Shown piece by piece: positions 13,797 through 14,571 of a stretch of 14,571 nucleotides of DNA. This DNA comes from Parvularia atlantis. Its lineage: Eukaryota; Opisthokonta; Rotosphaerida. Both the position numbers and the translations under genes were made by a program. Positions within the stretch are counted from its first letter, which is position 1, and the number at the start of each line of letters is the position of its first letter. The notes under the pieces are model-generated. The model worked only from the letters and a program-made list of their open reading frames with translations. It was not told where the DNA came from and made no database searches. The stretch spans positions 1-14,571 of the forward strand of contig CALSCO010001013.1 in assembly GCA_943704415.1 (NCBI GenBank). Direction: 5' to 3'.

Positions 13797-14531
13797 ATGC
13801 TGCGGGACCCGCATCACTTCGCAGTTCGGCTGACGTGGATGGCGCACGGTGCTGCGGCGGCAGGTGCGCGCGCGCTGCTGGGCCGCAACCGGCAACAGCA
13901 GCAGCAGCAGCAGGAGCAGCAGCAGCGGAGACGCTCGGTGCGCACGTGGTGGCGGGGCCGCGCGCGTGTGACGGCTGAGAGGCGCGATGCCAACAGCAGA
14001 TCAGCGTGCAGCAGCTGCAGCAGCAGCCGGCGCGGTCGCTCGTGAGCCGCGTGGGCGAGGCGCTGGACGCGTGGGTCGACCTGGCGACGATCGTCGTGGC
14101 CGTCGCCGCGACCGTTGTCGGCAGCGTGCTCGCGAACCTGTACAACCTGGCGATGGACCGCGCAAAGTACGACCGCGACGTCACGCGCCACGCCGAGCAG
14201 GAGCGCCCGCTCGAGCCCGCGCCGCCGCTGGGCGAGCTGGCCAGTGCGCCCTGCCGTCTGCCGTCTGCTTGCTGATGCTGATCGGTCGCCCGTGCGCGGC
14301 AGCCGCGGCGCGGCCCGTGTCGGCGCGCACGATGCACGAGTGCATCTCGGGCAACATGTATGGCTGGATCCGCGAGGAGGACTACCACGTGCCACTCGAG
14401 AAGGGCAAGACAGTCATGACGCGCCGCCGCGGCGTGCGCTTCCTCAGCAAGACGCACGGCGCGCTGCTGCTCGTCCACGGCTTTGCGCAGAACCGCTTCG
14501 CGTGGCACCTGGAGGCGCGCGCCATCACGCT

Positions 14532-14571
<40 letters not shown>
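13797..14571 (+). CDS. Membrane-anchored alpha/beta hydrolase, N-terminal part (runs off window)
   Basis: Exons: 13797-13937, 13997-14243, 14303 to about 14532 or beyond. The spliced protein has a poly-Gln stretch at residues 34-44, then a hydrophobic segment about 73-95 (DLATIVVAVAATVVGSVLAN) that should be one membrane anchor. A linker carrying MYGWIREEDYHVPLE follows. The block LLLVHGFAQNRFAWH at about 184-198 has its HG in the oxyanion-hole strand position of alpha/beta hydrolases, and HGFxQNRxAWH is typical of one lipase-like subgroup. The nucleophile and the other catalytic residues would lie beyond the window, so activity and substrate cannot be judged. Introns are 13938-13996 and 14244-14302, both 59 nt with GTGCGC donors, and CTGAG or CTGAT ahead of the acceptor. 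Conserved frame ends at ARAITL; the GT at 14533 followed by CT repeats may be the next intron. Confidence 0.72.
13896..13927 (+). repeat. CAG repeat encoding poly-Gln
   Basis: A run of CAA/CAG codons, interrupted once by GAG, encodes seven Gln, one Glu and three Gln in the first exon of the hydrolase. More CAG triplets recur at about 14008-14030 in the second exon (QQLQQQ). This is an ordinary low-complexity tract, prone to length change. Confidence 0.85.
14536..14571 (+). repeat. (CT)18 microsatellite at the window edge
   Basis: Eighteen uninterrupted CT units run to the last base. Read in frame they would add Ser-Leu repeats to the hydrolase immediately after a conserved block, which is implausible for that family. 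The tract more likely lies in an intron whose donor is the GT at 14533. It may also be where the contig or read stopped. Confidence 0.85.

Noticed and set aside
12975-13895. 306-codon minus-strand frame across the peroxidase and the divergent promoter
   Set aside because: It is out of frame with the peroxidase exons and runs through introns and the tandem repeat; it is open only because of base composition.

Overview
This is a GC-rich, gene-dense piece of a eukaryotic nuclear genome. It shows spliceosomal introns of about 44-80 nt, and exon phases join across introns into family-matching proteins. The recognisable families are Pecanex, AIP3/Bud6, a cysteine-type glutathione peroxidase and a TRIM-NHL-like protein. 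Together with the intron style they fit a unicellular eukaryote, possibly an amorphean (opisthokont/apusozoan/amoebozoan) protist. The species cannot be named from the sequence alone.

Layout: (1) 1-93, the last codons of an upstream + strand gene. (2) 232-6330 (+), a complete Pecanex-family multi-pass membrane protein. I resolve 34 exons and 33 introns of 47-66 nt; the spliced CDS is 4278 nt, an exact multiple of three, giving 1425 aa. (3) A 169-nt convergent gap. (4) 6500-7917 (-), an unrecognised, probably nuclear, low-complexity protein whose first exon is uncertain. (5) 8199-10019 (-), an intronless 606-aa protein: Cys4 zinc site, acidic linker, coiled coil, beta-propeller. (6) 10060-12658 (-), an AIP3/Bud6-type actin/polarity protein of 14 exons and 612 aa. 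(7) 12734-13641 (-), a thioredoxin-type glutathione peroxidase of 5 exons and 211 aa with an Ala-Pro tail. (8) 13797 to the end (+), the start of a membrane-anchored alpha/beta hydrolase, running into a (CT)18 tract at the window edge.

Four minus-strand genes lie head-to-tail with gaps of 281, 40 and 75 nt. The peroxidase and the hydrolase are transcribed divergently from a 155-nt shared promoter. That promoter holds a perfect 46-bp tandem duplication and a palindromic CRE-like TGACGTCA. The genes do not look like one pathway; this is an ordinary compact chromosomal segment. I found no mobile element, RNA gene, CRISPR array or viral gene. The most distinctive features are the intron-dense Pecanex gene, a non-standard 5' splice-site consensus (GTGCGY in place of GTRAGT), and the duplicated divergent promoter.
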